Positions 26,324 to 36,337 of a DNA stretch of 42,565 nucleotides are shown here, in pieces. The DNA lies in the NCBI GenBank assembly GCA_016195715.1, contig JACPZA010000006.1, positions 1 to 42,565 of the forward strand, read 5' to 3'. The DNA comes from Candidatus Daviesbacteria bacterium. Its GTDB lineage: Bacteria > Patescibacteriota > Microgenomatia > Daviesbacterales > UBA10151. Made by a program: the position numbers and the translations under genes. The notes beneath the pieces were generated by a model, which was not told the DNA's origin, searched no databases, and was given only the letters and a program-made list of their open reading frames with translations. Within the stretch, counting starts at the first letter, position 1. Each line of letters begins with the position of its first letter.

Positions 26324-26353
26324 TTTGATTCTACCCTCAAATTGAGGTATAAT
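26324..26353 (+). promoter_or_regulatory. Putative sigma70 promoter with overlapping palindrome
   Basis: TTTGAT (26324-26329), 18-nt spacer, TATAAT (26348-26353); CCTCAAATTGAGG palindrome at 26335-26347. Confidence 0.55.
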
Positions 26354-26425
26354 TAAGCTTAGATCTTTTACTTAAAATTTTTAATCTGCTCAAACTAAAA
26401 GATTAAATTTTAGAGGTTACTAATT

Positions 26426-26707
26426 TTGAACATACCAACTCATTCTCAAAAAAATAAAAGAGGTCTGTATAAAGATAAGCCTGATGAAAGAGAGATCTGG
26501 TATAAAATTGTAGTTAAAATTATCCGCTGGAAAGAGACTTTAGCTAAAAATAATCAAAATGCCCTGGAAAAAATTACTCCTAAAGAGTGGAAAATTTATT
26601 ACAAAGGTACTATAAAACATAACAGTTTAGAAGATAAGAAAAAAGCCCTAAAACTTTTAAAAGAAACTCAAAAAGTAATTGCTGAAGTTGGTGGATTTAC
26701 CGATTAA
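26426..26707 (+). CDS. Hypothetical protein (93 aa), TTG start
   Basis: Open frame with upstream promoter-like sequence; no recognised family. Confidence 0.55.
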   Translation: MNIPTHSQKNKRGLYKDKPDEREIWYKIVVKIIRWKETLAKNNQNALEKITPKEWKIYYKGTIKHNSLEDKKKALKLLKETQKVIAEVGGFTD

Positions 26708-26720
26708 AAATCCTTTATAA

Positions 26721-27446
26721 CTAATTTAACAACCGAGTTACTCCAAAAATAAATAACACTCCTACTAAAGTCATAAAAATTGTTTTTATCGATGATTTCT
26801 GGCTATGAGCTTCTGGTAAAATATCTGATGCTCCAATATAAAGTAAGAAACCTGCAAAAAATCCCAGATATATAATTAATATTTGCTCAGGTAAACTAAA
26901 TAGTAGAGTTGAAAGACCTCCTAAAACAGGAGCCAAAGCATCAAGAAAAAGTAATACCAAAGCTTTTTTTTGAGTGTTTTTATGAATAAGCATTAAAGTG
27001 ACTGTGTTCAAACCATCTGAAAAATCATGAGCAATAATTGCTAAGGCTACAATTATACCTACACTTGATGAGATCTGGAAACCAAGCCCTATTCCTACTC
27101 CATCCAAAAATGAATGACCTGATAAAGCCAGTGCAGATAAAATGCCCACTGTTGGGTGCTTATGTTTTCCATACTCATCTTCATTTTCATTATGGATTAA
27201 AAAAATTTTTTCTAAGATATGAAACAATAAAAATCCCACAACCAGAGCGATCATTGGTTGGATTGGACTTACGCTGGTTTTATTAACTAATTCAATAATT
27301 TCGGGAAAGATATCAAATGACACCACAGCTAGTAAAACTCCAGCAGTAAATCCCAATATTAGATTTAACTTTTCTTTATGTCTTAAACTAATTAATCCTC
27401 CGATAAATGTTGAAAAAAAAGTTAAAATTAGAAAAAATATTGCCAT
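26721..27446 (-). CDS. ZIP-family metal transporter
   Basis: GHSFLDGVGIGLGFQ and AHDFSDGLNTVTLML motifs; multi-TM. Confidence 0.88.
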   Translation of the reverse strand: MAIFFLILTFFSTFIGGLISLRHKEKLNLILGFTAGVLLAVVSFDIFPEIIELVNKTSVSPIQPMIALVVGFLLFHILEKIFLIHNENEDEYGKHKHPTVGILSALALSGHSFLDGVGIGLGFQISSSVGIIVALAIIAHDFSDGLNTVTLMLIHKNTQKKALVLLFLDALAPVLGGLSTLLFSLPEQILIIYLGFFAGFLLYIGASDILPEAHSQKSSIKTIFMTLVGVLFIFGVTRLLN

Positions 27447-27518
27447 AAATTAATTACCATTTTGACAAAACAGAAGAGTTTATGCAAATTAATTACTTAA
27501 GTCAATAAGGAACAAGGG

Positions 27519-28265
27519 TTAGAGAATTTCGTAACTTAAAGTTACAGTTATATCAATTTCTGATGAACCTGGTTCAATTTGAGTTGGAGCTTGACTTGCC
27601 ATATCAGCTTTAGCAGCTCCCAAAGGTCTGACAATTCCTCCATTAAATCCTTCTGAGTAATTTATAACTCTCCCCAACCTAAAACCAGCAATTTGAGAAG
27701 CTTGAGCAGCTTTTTGCTTTGCTTGCGCAACAGCCTTAGTTCTGGCTTCACTTTCTGCTTTAGCTCTATCTTCAACCTCAAAACTAATTCCACCAATTTG
27801 ATTTGCACCAGCTACAGTTGCTGCATCTAAAACTTTATTAGCAGTATCTAAATTCCTGACTTTAACTGATAAATTAGTGTCAGCAGAATAACCAGTTATT
27901 TTTTGACTACTACCTATAAAACTGCCATTATCATAAATTGGGTTGATATTATAATTTTGGGTTTGAATATCTTTTGCCTCAACCCCTAATTTTTTAACAG
28001 CATCTGAAACTTTATTAATATTTAGATTCATTTGATCTTGTGCTGCTTTAGCTGTTGGTGCAGTTGCTGAAACACCTAAACTAATCAAAGCTATATCTGG
28101 CTTAACTGTAGCTTTTCCTTCTCCGCTGACATCAAAAGTATTAGATTTGTTGGTCACAACCGAACTAATGGTAAAAGGAATTGGTCCTGCCAGTTTAGTG
28201 TAAGCAAAAAGCAAAATAAAAAATAAGCTCAATGAAAGAAGAATTGAAAAAGTTAGTTTGAGCAT
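27519..28265 (-). CDS. SIMPL-domain (DUF541) periplasmic-type protein
   Basis: FDVSGEGKATVKPDIALISLGVSATAPTAKAAQDQMNLNINKVSDAVKKLGVEAKDIQTQNYNINP. Confidence 0.9.
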   Translation of the reverse strand: MLKLTFSILLSLSLFFILLFAYTKLAGPIPFTISSVVTNKSNTFDVSGEGKATVKPDIALISLGVSATAPTAKAAQDQMNLNINKVSDAVKKLGVEAKDIQTQNYNINPIYDNGSFIGSSQKITGYSADTNLSVKVRNLDTANKVLDAATVAGANQIGGISFEVEDRAKAESEARTKAVAQAKQKAAQASQIAGFRLGRVINYSEGFNGGIVRPLGAAKADMASQAPTQIEPGSSEIDITVTLSYEIL

Positions 28266-28300
28266 TAACTAATAATATTGCTAAAGCGTGGGTATGTCAA

Positions 28301-28999
28301 TTAAAGTCTGATGACTCGAGAGCTTTGTAGCGCTCCTTGTAGCCAAGTTTTAAAGTTTTGACTTATTTTTTGCTGAAGCAATTGATCTTTAATTTCTTGT
28401 TTTTGCTTATCATCAACTGGGGCTGGATTGGCACTACCTGATGCTTGTTGTTCAATTACTTTATTAACTTCATCATCAGAAACACTCACATTTTGGCTAA
28501 ACATTTTTCTTACCAAAATTTGAAATTTAAGTTGATCTCTAAAGGTGTTTTCATTAACATTTTGTTGACTTAAAAGTGAAGTTAACATCTCCGCTCCAAC
28601 TTGATCTTGAATTTTTTTATACTCAGCATTTATCTCATCATTTGAAACGCTCACTCCTCTATTTCTGGCTTCATTTAAAATTAACTGCTCAGTAATAATT
28701 TGATCTTTGATATCTTTACCATACCTTGCGTCTAATCTTTTATATAATTCCACTCTAGTGACTGGTATTTTATCAACCCAAGCAAACACTAACCATTTTG
28801 ATATTAAAAAAAGTAAGCCAGCTAAAACTAAAACAGATAAAACAATAACTGGTAACTTTTTATTTCTGGGAAGAGAAAATTTAGCAGAACTGGTTTGTGG
28901 ATTAGGTTGAACAACTAAGCCTTTTTCTTTTTTAGAAGATTTTCTAATTGTAGCTTTAGTTACTTGTCTATTTGTTACAGATTTTCTTTTGGTTGCCAT
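28301..28999 (-). CDS. SurA-N-like membrane-anchored protein
   Basis: TM; ITEQLILNEARNRGVSVSNDEINAEYKKIQDQVG; KFQILVRKMFSQNVSVSDDEVNKVIE. Confidence 0.75.
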   Translation of the reverse strand: MATKRKSVTNRQVTKATIRKSSKKEKGLVVQPNPQTSSAKFSLPRNKKLPVIVLSVLVLAGLLFLISKWLVFAWVDKIPVTRVELYKRLDARYGKDIKDQIITEQLILNEARNRGVSVSNDEINAEYKKIQDQVGAEMLTSLLSQQNVNENTFRDQLKFQILVRKMFSQNVSVSDDEVNKVIEQQASGSANPAPVDDKQKQEIKDQLLQQKISQNFKTWLQGALQSSRVIRL

Positions 29000-29051
29000 G
29001 TTATTTTGAGTGAATATAGCATCTTATTTATTACAAAGCTAGTCCCCAAAT

Positions 29052-30317
29052 TTAGAAGTTTTTTTGTTGCAATCTTTTTAGCGCCAAAATAAAAGCTGCA
29101 GTTCTTAAATCAACTTTTTGACTAACATGAATATCCCAAATATCTAGGAAAGCTTTGGTAATTTTTTCTTTTAAACTACTATTTACTTTTTCTAAATCCC
29201 AATGTTGATTATTCATATTTTGTAACCACTCAAAGTAAGATACTGTTACTCCACCAGAATTTGCTAAAACATCTGGAACTACTATAACTGCTTTTTTATT
29301 TAATATTTCATCCGCTTCAGGCGTTGTTGGACCGTTAGCCATCTCAAAAACTACTTTGGCTTGAATTTTATCTGCATTATCTTTGGTAATCACGCTCTCA
29401 GTAGCGGCGGGAATTAAGATATCAACTGGTAATTCAAGCAACTGCTCGTTAGTGATATTACCTTTTTTCTTATCCGCTAAATCACAAACTGTACCAATAC
29501 AATAACAATTGGCAAACAACCCTTTTTGCTCTTTACATTCTTTTACTAATGGAACATTAAATCCCTCTCCTGAGCTATTATAAATGCCACCAGCTAAATC
29601 AGAAACAGCCACAATTTTATAGCCATTTTTCCAAAGCTGCAAAGCAAAATTTGAACCAACATTACCAAACCCCTGGACTGCTACAGTCAAAGGCTTTTGC
29701 ATATTCATTTTTTTCAAAAATTCCTCCAAGACAAAAAATCCTCCTAATCCTGTAGCTTCTGTTCGACCCTCTGACCCACCATTTTGCAGCGATTTTCCAG
29801 TCACAACCGCTTTTGATTTATCTCCAGTCACTTTTGCATACTCATTTTCAAACCAATCCATAATTTGTGGGTTGGTATTCATATCCGGGGCTGGGACATC
29901 AATTTTTGGGCCAATATTAAAGCTTAGTTTTTTAGCAAACTCACGCGTTAATCTTTCCAATTCGTTTTGAGACAAAGTTTTTGGATCAATCTGCAACCCG
30001 CCTTTTCCTCCACCAAATGGTAGATCCACAACGGCATTTTTTATCATCATCCAAAAAGCCAAAGCTTTAACTTCATTATCATCAACGCCTTTGCTATACC
30101 TTAAACCACCTTTATATGGACCAAGTAAGTTGTTGTGTTGAACTCTGTACCCACTAACTAACTCAAATTTTCCATCATCTTTTTTGAAAGGAATTTTTAA
30201 TTCTATTATTCGCTCAGGTTCAGATAGAATCTTTAAAAAATTAGGGTCTAAATCAATTTTACTTGCAGCAATCTTAAGTTGAGATAAAGCGCTATCAAAA
30301 GGATTATTTTTAATCAT
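29052..30317 (-). CDS. gdhA: Glu/Leu/Phe/Val dehydrogenase (glutamate dehydrogenase)
   Basis: YRVQHNNLLGPYKGGLRY; NAVVDLPFGGGKGGLQIDP; VAVQGFGNVGSNFA; NSGGVTVSYFEWLQN. Confidence 0.93.
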   Translation of the reverse strand: MIKNNPFDSALSQLKIAASKIDLDPNFLKILSEPERIIELKIPFKKDDGKFELVSGYRVQHNNLLGPYKGGLRYSKGVDDNEVKALAFWMMIKNAVVDLPFGGGKGGLQIDPKTLSQNELERLTREFAKKLSFNIGPKIDVPAPDMNTNPQIMDWFENEYAKVTGDKSKAVVTGKSLQNGGSEGRTEATGLGGFFVLEEFLKKMNMQKPLTVAVQGFGNVGSNFALQLWKNGYKIVAVSDLAGGIYNSSGEGFNVPLVKECKEQKGLFANCYCIGTVCDLADKKKGNITNEQLLELPVDILIPAATESVITKDNADKIQAKVVFEMANGPTTPEADEILNKKAVIVVPDVLANSGGVTVSYFEWLQNMNNQHWDLEKVNSSLKEKITKAFLDIWDIHVSQKVDLRTAAFILALKRLQQKNF

Positions 30318-31583
30318 TTAACCTTTTAAAATTCTCTCAAAGTTCATGGAGTTTTTAAAGGGGCCAATTACTTGTAAATTAAAACGCTCTTTTTTAAACA
30401 ATTCTCTGGCTACATCTTGGATATCTTGAATAGTTACCGCTTCAATCTTTTTTAAATATTCTTCAAATGTTTCCAGCTCTCTATCTAAGATAAATTTAAT
30501 TCCAAAGTGTTCTGCTAAAAAATTAGTTGACTCACTTCTTAAAGCAAGTCTGCCTCTTTCCATCTCCTTGGCTTTAACTAACTCATCTTCGGTAACTTTT
30601 TCGCCAACAGTTCGCAACAATTCAGTTTTAATTACTTCCAAACCTTCCTCAACTTTTTCTAATTTTAAACCAGAATAAACAGCAAAATTTCCAGTATCTT
30701 TATAAGTCCCGTGTCCAGCGCTAACATGATAAGCTAGCCCTCTTCTTTCTCTAACTTGAATAAATAGCCGAGAAGACATTCCCTCGCCCAAAATAATTCC
30801 TAACACCCGAGCTGCAAATCTTTTTTTATCATATCTATCATAGCCTTCTACTCCTAAAATTAAATTGGCCTGATCAGTTTGCTTATAAAAAACATTAATT
30901 TTAGGTTTAGTTTGTTTAACTTTTTTATATGGTTTAAATTGATGTAAGGATCGATCAGGTAAATCCAAGAAATATTTTTCGGCAATTTTTTCAATATCGC
31001 TTGGTAATTTTCCAACAAAAACTACCACCATATTTTTGGGAGAATAAAGAGAGTTCATATAACTTACAAAGTCTTCCCTCTTTAGCGAAGTCACAGTTTT
31101 TTCATCTCCACCAATATCCCAGCCTAATGGTTGATCTCCAAACTGTAACTTTTCATAAAGATCAAATATATATCTGGCTGGGTTATCTCGATACATCCTT
31201 AGTTCTTCAACAATTACCCCTTTTTCTCGCTCCATTTCCACTTCTGATAAAAGTGATTCTTTAATCATTGAAGATAAAATATCGCTACATAGTTCCAAGT
31301 GTTTGCTTGAGGATTTTATCCAATAATAAGTAATCTCTTTATCCGTTGCTGCATTATTAATTGCGCCAATTCCATCAACTAAATTAGCAATTTGTTCAGC
31401 AGTTGGGTATTTTCTAGAACCTTTAAAAAACATGTGCTCTAAAAAATGGGAGATGCCATTTGTAGTTCTAGTTTCATATCTTGATCCTGCTCCAACTGCA
31501 ACTAAAGAGGTAACTGAATCAAGTTCTGGAAGATCAATGGTAATTAAAGTTAAACCATTATTTAGCGTTTTTAACTTATACAT
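30318..31583 (-). CDS. M16-family zinc peptidase
   Basis: TTNGISHFLEHMFFKGSRKYPTAEQIA (HxxEH); ERRGLAYHVSAGHGTYKDTG. Confidence 0.95.
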   Translation of the reverse strand: MYKLKTLNNGLTLITIDLPELDSVTSLVAVGAGSRYETRTTNGISHFLEHMFFKGSRKYPTAEQIANLVDGIGAINNAATDKEITYYWIKSSSKHLELCSDILSSMIKESLLSEVEMEREKGVIVEELRMYRDNPARYIFDLYEKLQFGDQPLGWDIGGDEKTVTSLKREDFVSYMNSLYSPKNMVVVFVGKLPSDIEKIAEKYFLDLPDRSLHQFKPYKKVKQTKPKINVFYKQTDQANLILGVEGYDRYDKKRFAARVLGIILGEGMSSRLFIQVRERRGLAYHVSAGHGTYKDTGNFAVYSGLKLEKVEEGLEVIKTELLRTVGEKVTEDELVKAKEMERGRLALRSESTNFLAEHFGIKFILDRELETFEEYLKKIEAVTIQDIQDVARELFKKERFNLQVIGPFKNSMNFERILKG

Positions 31584-31633
31584 AAGAGGTTAGTCTAACA
31601 AAATGAGAGTTTAAAAACAAGACAAAAAAGGAC

Positions 31634-32407
31634 TTATCTAATAATTAATATCCAAAAAAGTAATGCTACTAGAACTCGATAAATTCCAAATGGAATAAAA
31701 GTATTTTTTTGAATAAATTTTAAAAACCATTTTATAACTAACATCGCACTGATAAATGAACCAACAAATCCAATAATTAAAAGTAACCATTCAGAGTTAC
31801 TAAAATTAAAATTGCTTTTGACTAAATCCAAAGAGGAAGCTGCTATTAAAGTAGGAATTGCCAGTAAAAAAGAAAACTCAACTGCAGCTTGACGTTTAAT
31901 TCCTAAAAATAAAGCTCCCATGATAGTTGCAGCAGATCTGGAAACTCCAGGAATAACTGAAATAGATTGAGCAAATCCAATTAAAACTGCATTTTTTAAA
32001 CTAATATCCTCAACTTTTGATACATGATGTTCTTTTTCTTTATAAATTAATTCCAGACCTATTAAAATCAAACCTCCAATTAAAAGTGCCAGTAATGTAA
32101 CCGTTTCATTTCCCAGTAAAAAATGCTTAATAATTTTATATAAAGCAAAGCCAATGATAGCAGTGGGAATAAAAGCAGCTAAAATTGTTTTCCAAATTAA
32201 TTTATTTTCTAATAATTTTTTCCAATAAATTACTACAACTGCTAAAATTGAACCCAGTTGAATAAAAATCTCAAAGCTTTTGACAAAATCAGTTTGGGAA
32301 ATATTTAAAAGAGTTGATGTTAAAACTAAATGTCCAGTTGAAGAAATTGGCAAAAACTCAGTTACTCCCTCAACTATTGATAAAATAATTGCTTGCAAAA
32401 AATCCAT
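31634..32407 (-). CDS. uppP: Undecaprenyl-diphosphatase (BacA/UppP)
   Basis: SIVEGVTEFLPISSTGHLVL; IPGVSRSAATIMGALFLG. Confidence 0.95.
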   Translation of the reverse strand: MDFLQAIILSIVEGVTEFLPISSTGHLVLTSTLLNISQTDFVKSFEIFIQLGSILAVVVIYWKKLLENKLIWKTILAAFIPTAIIGFALYKIIKHFLLGNETVTLLALLIGGLILIGLELIYKEKEHHVSKVEDISLKNAVLIGFAQSISVIPGVSRSAATIMGALFLGIKRQAAVEFSFLLAIPTLIAASSLDLVKSNFNFSNSEWLLLIIGFVGSFISAMLVIKWFLKFIQKNTFIPFGIYRVLVALLFWILIIR

Positions 32408-32658
32408 TATGGTTTTACTCCATCATGCTTTGGATTTTCAGAGATTGGGTTGACTTTTTGACCTAAGCCACTTCGTCGCCAATAATAATCGCTAATATAA
32501 CCTGGAAAAAAGCCTAATGGAGCTGGCATTTCAGATGGATTTTTTGGAGTCATGGCATCAAGAGCTCTCTCTAGAGGAGCAACTACCCTTTTTAAAAATC
32601 GGTTAATTGGACTAACTGGTTCACCAAATAATCTAAATTCACCACGTAAATATTCCAT
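32407..32658 (-). CDS. Hypothetical protein
   Basis: MEYLRGEFRLFGEPVSPINRFLKRVVAPLERALDAMTPKNPSEMPAPLGFFPGYISDYYWRRSG; start moved to remove overlap with rarA. Confidence 0.6.
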   Translation of the reverse strand: MEYLRGEFRLFGEPVSPINRFLKRVVAPLERALDAMTPKNPSEMPAPLGFFPGYISDYYWRRSGLGQKVNPISENPKHDGVKP

Positions 32659-32683
32659 AACATGTAAATAATAATCCTTTTGC

Positions 32684-33922
32684 TTACTTTTTAAAATACT
32701 TTTTTCCCTTAAGTTTTTCTGGTAATAAATCTTTATCTGTATACATCTGATAATCTTTTCCATAACCTAAATCTTTCATTAATTTGGTAGGAGCATTTCT
32801 AATATTTAAAGGGATTGGTAAATTGCCATATCTTTTAACATCTTCTAGCGCTTCTTGATAAGCATCATGAGCAGATCTATCTTTCTTAGCACTTGCCAAG
32901 TAAACTACGCCATGTGCTAAATTTAGTTGACATTCTGGATAACCAATAGTTTCACAAGCTCTAAAAACTTCATTTGCTAAAACTAAAGCTGTGGGAGCAG
33001 CCATACCTATATCTTCACTAGCAAAGATCACCATACGTCTTGCTATAAAAAGCGGGTCTTCCCCTGCATTTATCATTCTTGCTAAATAATGTAATGCAGC
33101 ATCTACATTTGATGCTCTCATAGATTTAATAAAAGCTGAGATTGTATTGTAGTGCTCATGTCCAGCTTTATCATATAAAAGCGATCTTTGTTGCAGTGCT
33201 TCCTCAATCAGCCCTTTGTTAACTTGAACTTCTCCATGCGCAGACTTAGTCGAAGAAGAATTATTGTTCGACCGTAGTGGAGAACTACTGACTGCCATTT
33301 CCAATGCATTTAGCATTACTCTTGAATCTCCATTTGAGGCTTCAATCAAAAAATCCTCTGCTTCTTCTTCCAGCTTTATATTTAAATTGCCTAAACCATT
33401 TTCTTTATCCTTAAGTGCTCTGTCTATTATTTTTTTGAGTTCTTCTACAGTTAACTGATTTAAAACAAATACTCTAGTTCTTGATAAAAGCGGTCCAATC
33501 ACTTCAAAACTTGGATTTTCTGTGGTAGCTCCAATTAAAATAATTGAGCCATTTTCTACATATGGTAAAAATGCATCTTGTTGAGCTTTATTAAATCTAT
33601 GAATTTCATCAATAAACACAACTGGTGAATTACTTTCTAATCTCAGTTGATTTTTACTTTTATCTAAAGATTCAAATAATTTTTTTAGTTCAGCAATTCC
33701 AGTTGTGACAGCTGAGAATTCATAAAATTCAGTTTGCAACTCATTAGCTATCACTCTAGCTAGTGTAGTTTTTCCAACTCCTGGTGGTCCCCAAAAAATC
33801 ATCGAAAAAATTTGTTTATTTTTAATGGCTTTATAAAGTAACTTATCAGAATCAAGTAGATGTTTTTGTCCAACAATTTCTTCTAAAGATTTGGGTCTTA
33901 ATAAATCTGCCAGTGGAGTCAT
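32684..33922 (-). CDS. rarA: Replication-associated recombination protein A (RarA/MgsA AAA+ ATPase)
   Basis: PLADLLRPKSLEEIVGQKHLL; WGPPGVGKTTLARVIA; FIDEIHRFNKAQQDAFLPYVENG; ALQQRSLLYDKAGHEHYNTISAFIKSMR. Confidence 0.96.
   Translation of the reverse strand: MTPLADLLRPKSLEEIVGQKHLLDSDKLLYKAIKNKQIFSMIFWGPPGVGKTTLARVIANELQTEFYEFSAVTTGIAELKKLFESLDKSKNQLRLESNSPVVFIDEIHRFNKAQQDAFLPYVENGSIILIGATTENPSFEVIGPLLSRTRVFVLNQLTVEELKKIIDRALKDKENGLGNLNIKLEEEAEDFLIEASNGDSRVMLNALEMAVSSSPLRSNNNSSSTKSAHGEVQVNKGLIEEALQQRSLLYDKAGHEHYNTISAFIKSMRASNVDAALHYLARMINAGEDPLFIARRMVIFASEDIGMAAPTALVLANEVFRACETIGYPECQLNLAHGVVYLASAKKDRSAHDAYQEALEDVKRYGNLPIPLNIRNAPTKLMKDLGYGKDYQMYTDKDLLPEKLKGKKYFKK
33227..33287. repeat. 61-bp palindromic element inserted in rarA
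   Basis: Outer arms TTCTCCA/TGGAGAA, inner arms GTCGAA/TTCGAC; the half 33261-33287 closely matches the folD-side repeat at 39490-39517. Confidence 0.7.
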
Positions 33923-34000
33923 AAAAAGATACTACCCGAAAAAATTGCGAAGATCAACACTATTTTACTTTTTACTATTATTTAATTATAATTCAAAACT

Positions 34001-34561
34001 ATGGGTCGGGAATTTGGTAATAGTAATGCTCGGGTTCTTGAGTTAGCAGCTCGTTATAGACAAGGAGTTACTAAGTTATTAAACAGAGCTCCAAGCCCTG
34101 CTGAGCTATTAGAGTTTTTAAAAGAACATGATCGGATCAATCATCCGGAACTTTATCAAGCTAGGCCTGCAGTTTTTAGAGAGTGGTCTGTTATTACTGA
34201 TGAGATGCTTGAACTTCCTGTAGATCCAACTTACCATTATCAAGAATTTACTATTCATACTCAGGTTCCTGAATTACTAAGTCCAACTGGACAAAAGCGC
34301 AATCTTACACCCAGAGAATCACAAATTCTTATACCTTTAGTTCGTTTTCCAAATTGTGTCTTAACATATGGTACAATTTTTGATATTTGGAGCTGGCCAG
34401 AAACTAGTGACACTAATGCAATTAGAGTCTACACTAAGAGTCTGCGAGAAAAACTAAACGATCGGCATTTATTGGCTTCATCAAATCAGTATTCGCGTTT
34501 ACAACTAATTCCGAAAATAGGTCTAGTTCTGAGGTCTCCTCCAATTCCTCCATCTACTTAA
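34001..34561 (+). CDS. OmpR-type winged-helix C-terminal DNA-binding-domain protein
   Basis: NLTPRESQILIPLVRFPNCVLTYGTIFDIWSWPETSDTNAIRVYTKSLREKL; no receiver domain. Confidence 0.7.
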   Translation: MGREFGNSNARVLELAARYRQGVTKLLNRAPSPAELLEFLKEHDRINHPELYQARPAVFREWSVITDEMLELPVDPTYHYQEFTIHTQVPELLSPTGQKRNLTPRESQILIPLVRFPNCVLTYGTIFDIWSWPETSDTNAIRVYTKSLREKLNDRHLLASSNQYSRLQLIPKIGLVLRSPPIPPST

Positions 34562-35930
34562 TTTTGGGACCATCAGGAGTATCTTCTACATCATACCCTA
34601 ACTTTTTAATTTCTTTTCTTAATGCATCAGATTTTGCAAAATCTCCAGACTTTCTAGCATTCTCCCTTTCTTTAATTAACTTTAAAACATTAGCTGGAAT
34701 TTGTAGGGGTTTTCCTATATAATCTGCCAACCCTAACCCTAATATTTTATCCATCTCTACTAAATCTGCAGACTTATCATAATCAGGATCTGTGTTGTGT
34801 ATTAATTCCCACAATACCGCAACAGCTTGTGGCATATTTAGGTCATTATTAGCAGACTCCAAAAACTTCTGCCAAAATTTGCCTGCAGAACCTTTAGGCT
34901 TTTCCCAAGCTCTAATCTCTTCTTTTAAATTATTTAAAGCATTACTCGCTCCTTGCAAACTTTCCCAAGTAAAATTTAACTTATCTCTATAATGTGCAGT
35001 TAAAATTAAGTACCTAAACGCAAGTGGATCAAAACCTTTCTTGATCAAATCCTCAATTGTATAAAAGTTTTTTTTAGATTTACTCATTTTTTCGCCGTTG
35101 ACTACTAAAAAATTATGATGAACCCAAAAATTCACAAATTTTTTACCAGTAGCTGCTTCGCTTTGAGCAATTTCATTAGTGTGATGAACTGGTATGTGGT
35201 CAATTCCTCCAGTATGAATATCTAAAGTATCACCCAAATAAGCCATGCTCATCGCTGAACATTCAATATGCCATCCAGGAAAACCCTCCCCCCATGGTGA
35301 AGACCAGCGCATTGTGTGATCTGCAAAATGTCCTACAGTAAAAAACCACAAAGCAAAATCAACTGGATTTTTCTTTTGGCGGTCTACTCTAACTTCTTCT
35401 CTGACGCCAACTGCTTTATCTTTTAAAGATTGACGAGAAAGTCTAGTATAATCAGAAAATTTTGAAACATCAAAATAAATTGCCTCCTCAGTTTGATAGA
35501 TAAAGCCTTTTTTTTCTAATTTTTCAATTAATTTAATTTGTTCTGTTATATGTTCCGTTGCTAAAGCTACGATATCTGGACGTTGAATATTGACTAAATG
35601 AATGGACTTAAAAAAATAATCAGTAAAAAATTTAGCAACTTCCCAAACGCTCATATTGCGCTCTTTTGCACCTTTTTCCAATTTATCATCACCTTCATCA
35701 GCATCAGAGACTAAATGACCAACATCAGTAATGTTCATAACATGTTTAACTTGATAATCATTTGCTATTAAAACTCTTTTTAGTAAATCATCATTAATAT
35801 ATTTTCTTAAATGACCAATATGGGTGTAATCATATACAGTTGGTCCACAGGTGTATAATCCAACTTTTGGTGGACTAATAGGTTCGAAAACTTCTATTGA
35901 TCTGGTTAAAGTATTGTAAAGTCTAAGCAT
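34554..35930 (-). CDS. cysS: Cysteinyl-tRNA synthetase
   Basis: MLRLYNTLTRSIEVFEPISPPKVGLYTCGPTVYDYTHIGHLRKYI; GWHIECSAMSM; KMSKSKKN; start moved from 36011 because the extension is translated repeat DNA. Confidence 0.95.
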   Translation of the reverse strand: MLRLYNTLTRSIEVFEPISPPKVGLYTCGPTVYDYTHIGHLRKYINDDLLKRVLIANDYQVKHVMNITDVGHLVSDADEGDDKLEKGAKERNMSVWEVAKFFTDYFFKSIHLVNIQRPDIVALATEHITEQIKLIEKLEKKGFIYQTEEAIYFDVSKFSDYTRLSRQSLKDKAVGVREEVRVDRQKKNPVDFALWFFTVGHFADHTMRWSSPWGEGFPGWHIECSAMSMAYLGDTLDIHTGGIDHIPVHHTNEIAQSEAATGKKFVNFWVHHNFLVVNGEKMSKSKKNFYTIEDLIKKGFDPLAFRYLILTAHYRDKLNFTWESLQGASNALNNLKEEIRAWEKPKGSAGKFWQKFLESANNDLNMPQAVAVLWELIHNTDPDYDKSADLVEMDKILGLGLADYIGKPLQIPANVLKLIKERENARKSGDFAKSDALRKEIKKLGYDVEDTPDGPKIK

Positions 35931-35936
35931 ACTCGT

Positions 35937-35966
35937 CGTCATCGCGAGCGTCAGCGTGGCGATCTC
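35937..35966. repeat. Dispersed-type repeat, copy A
   Basis: CGTCATCGCGAGCGTCAGCGTGGCGATCTC, diverged relative of the CGTCATTGCGA...AGCAATCT repeat. Confidence 0.65.
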
Positions 35967-36005
35967 TTTTAGATTATACTTATTACAATTGTTTTGTCTA
36001 TAACT

Positions 36006-36040
36006 CGTCATTGCGAAACCACGAAGTGGCGAAGCAATCT
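36006..36040. repeat. Left inverted repeat of GIY-YIG unit 1 (copy B)
   Basis: CGTCATTGCGAAACCACGAAGTGGCGAAGCAATCT, ends immediately before ATG at 36041. Confidence 0.85.
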
Positions 36041-36337
36041 ATGCTAATAAAACAGTCTTTTGTTTACATTTTAACTAATAAACTAAATACAGTTTTGTAC
36101 ACTGGAGTTACTAGTGATTTGGTAAGGAGAATCTATTAACACAAACAAAAATTAGTTCAGGGCTTTAGTGCTAAGTATAATTTAAATAAGCTTATCTATT
36201 ATGAGGTATTTGAGGATATCACAGAAGCAATTAAAAGGGAGAAACAAATAAAAGGTGGTTCAAGGGCAGACAAGTTAAAACTAATTAAGGTTTTTAATTC
36301 CAATTTTAAAGATTTATATGATGAAATAGTCAAATAG
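36041..36337 (+). pseudogene. GIY-YIG (URI-type) endonuclease with one in-frame TAA
   Basis: My translation: MLIKQSFVYILTNKLNTVLYTGVTSDLVRRIY*HKQKLVQGFSAKYNLNKLIYYEVFEDITEAIKREKQIKGGSRADKLKLIKVFNSNFKDLYDEIVK*; stop at 36137-36139. Confidence 0.88.

Noticed and set aside
34554-36011. cysS N-terminal extension MTSYRQNNCNKYNLKEIATLTLAMTTS
   Set aside because: Encoded by repeat DNA upstream of a standard CysS start (MLRLYNTLTRSIEVF at 35930); an artefact of longest-ORF calling.
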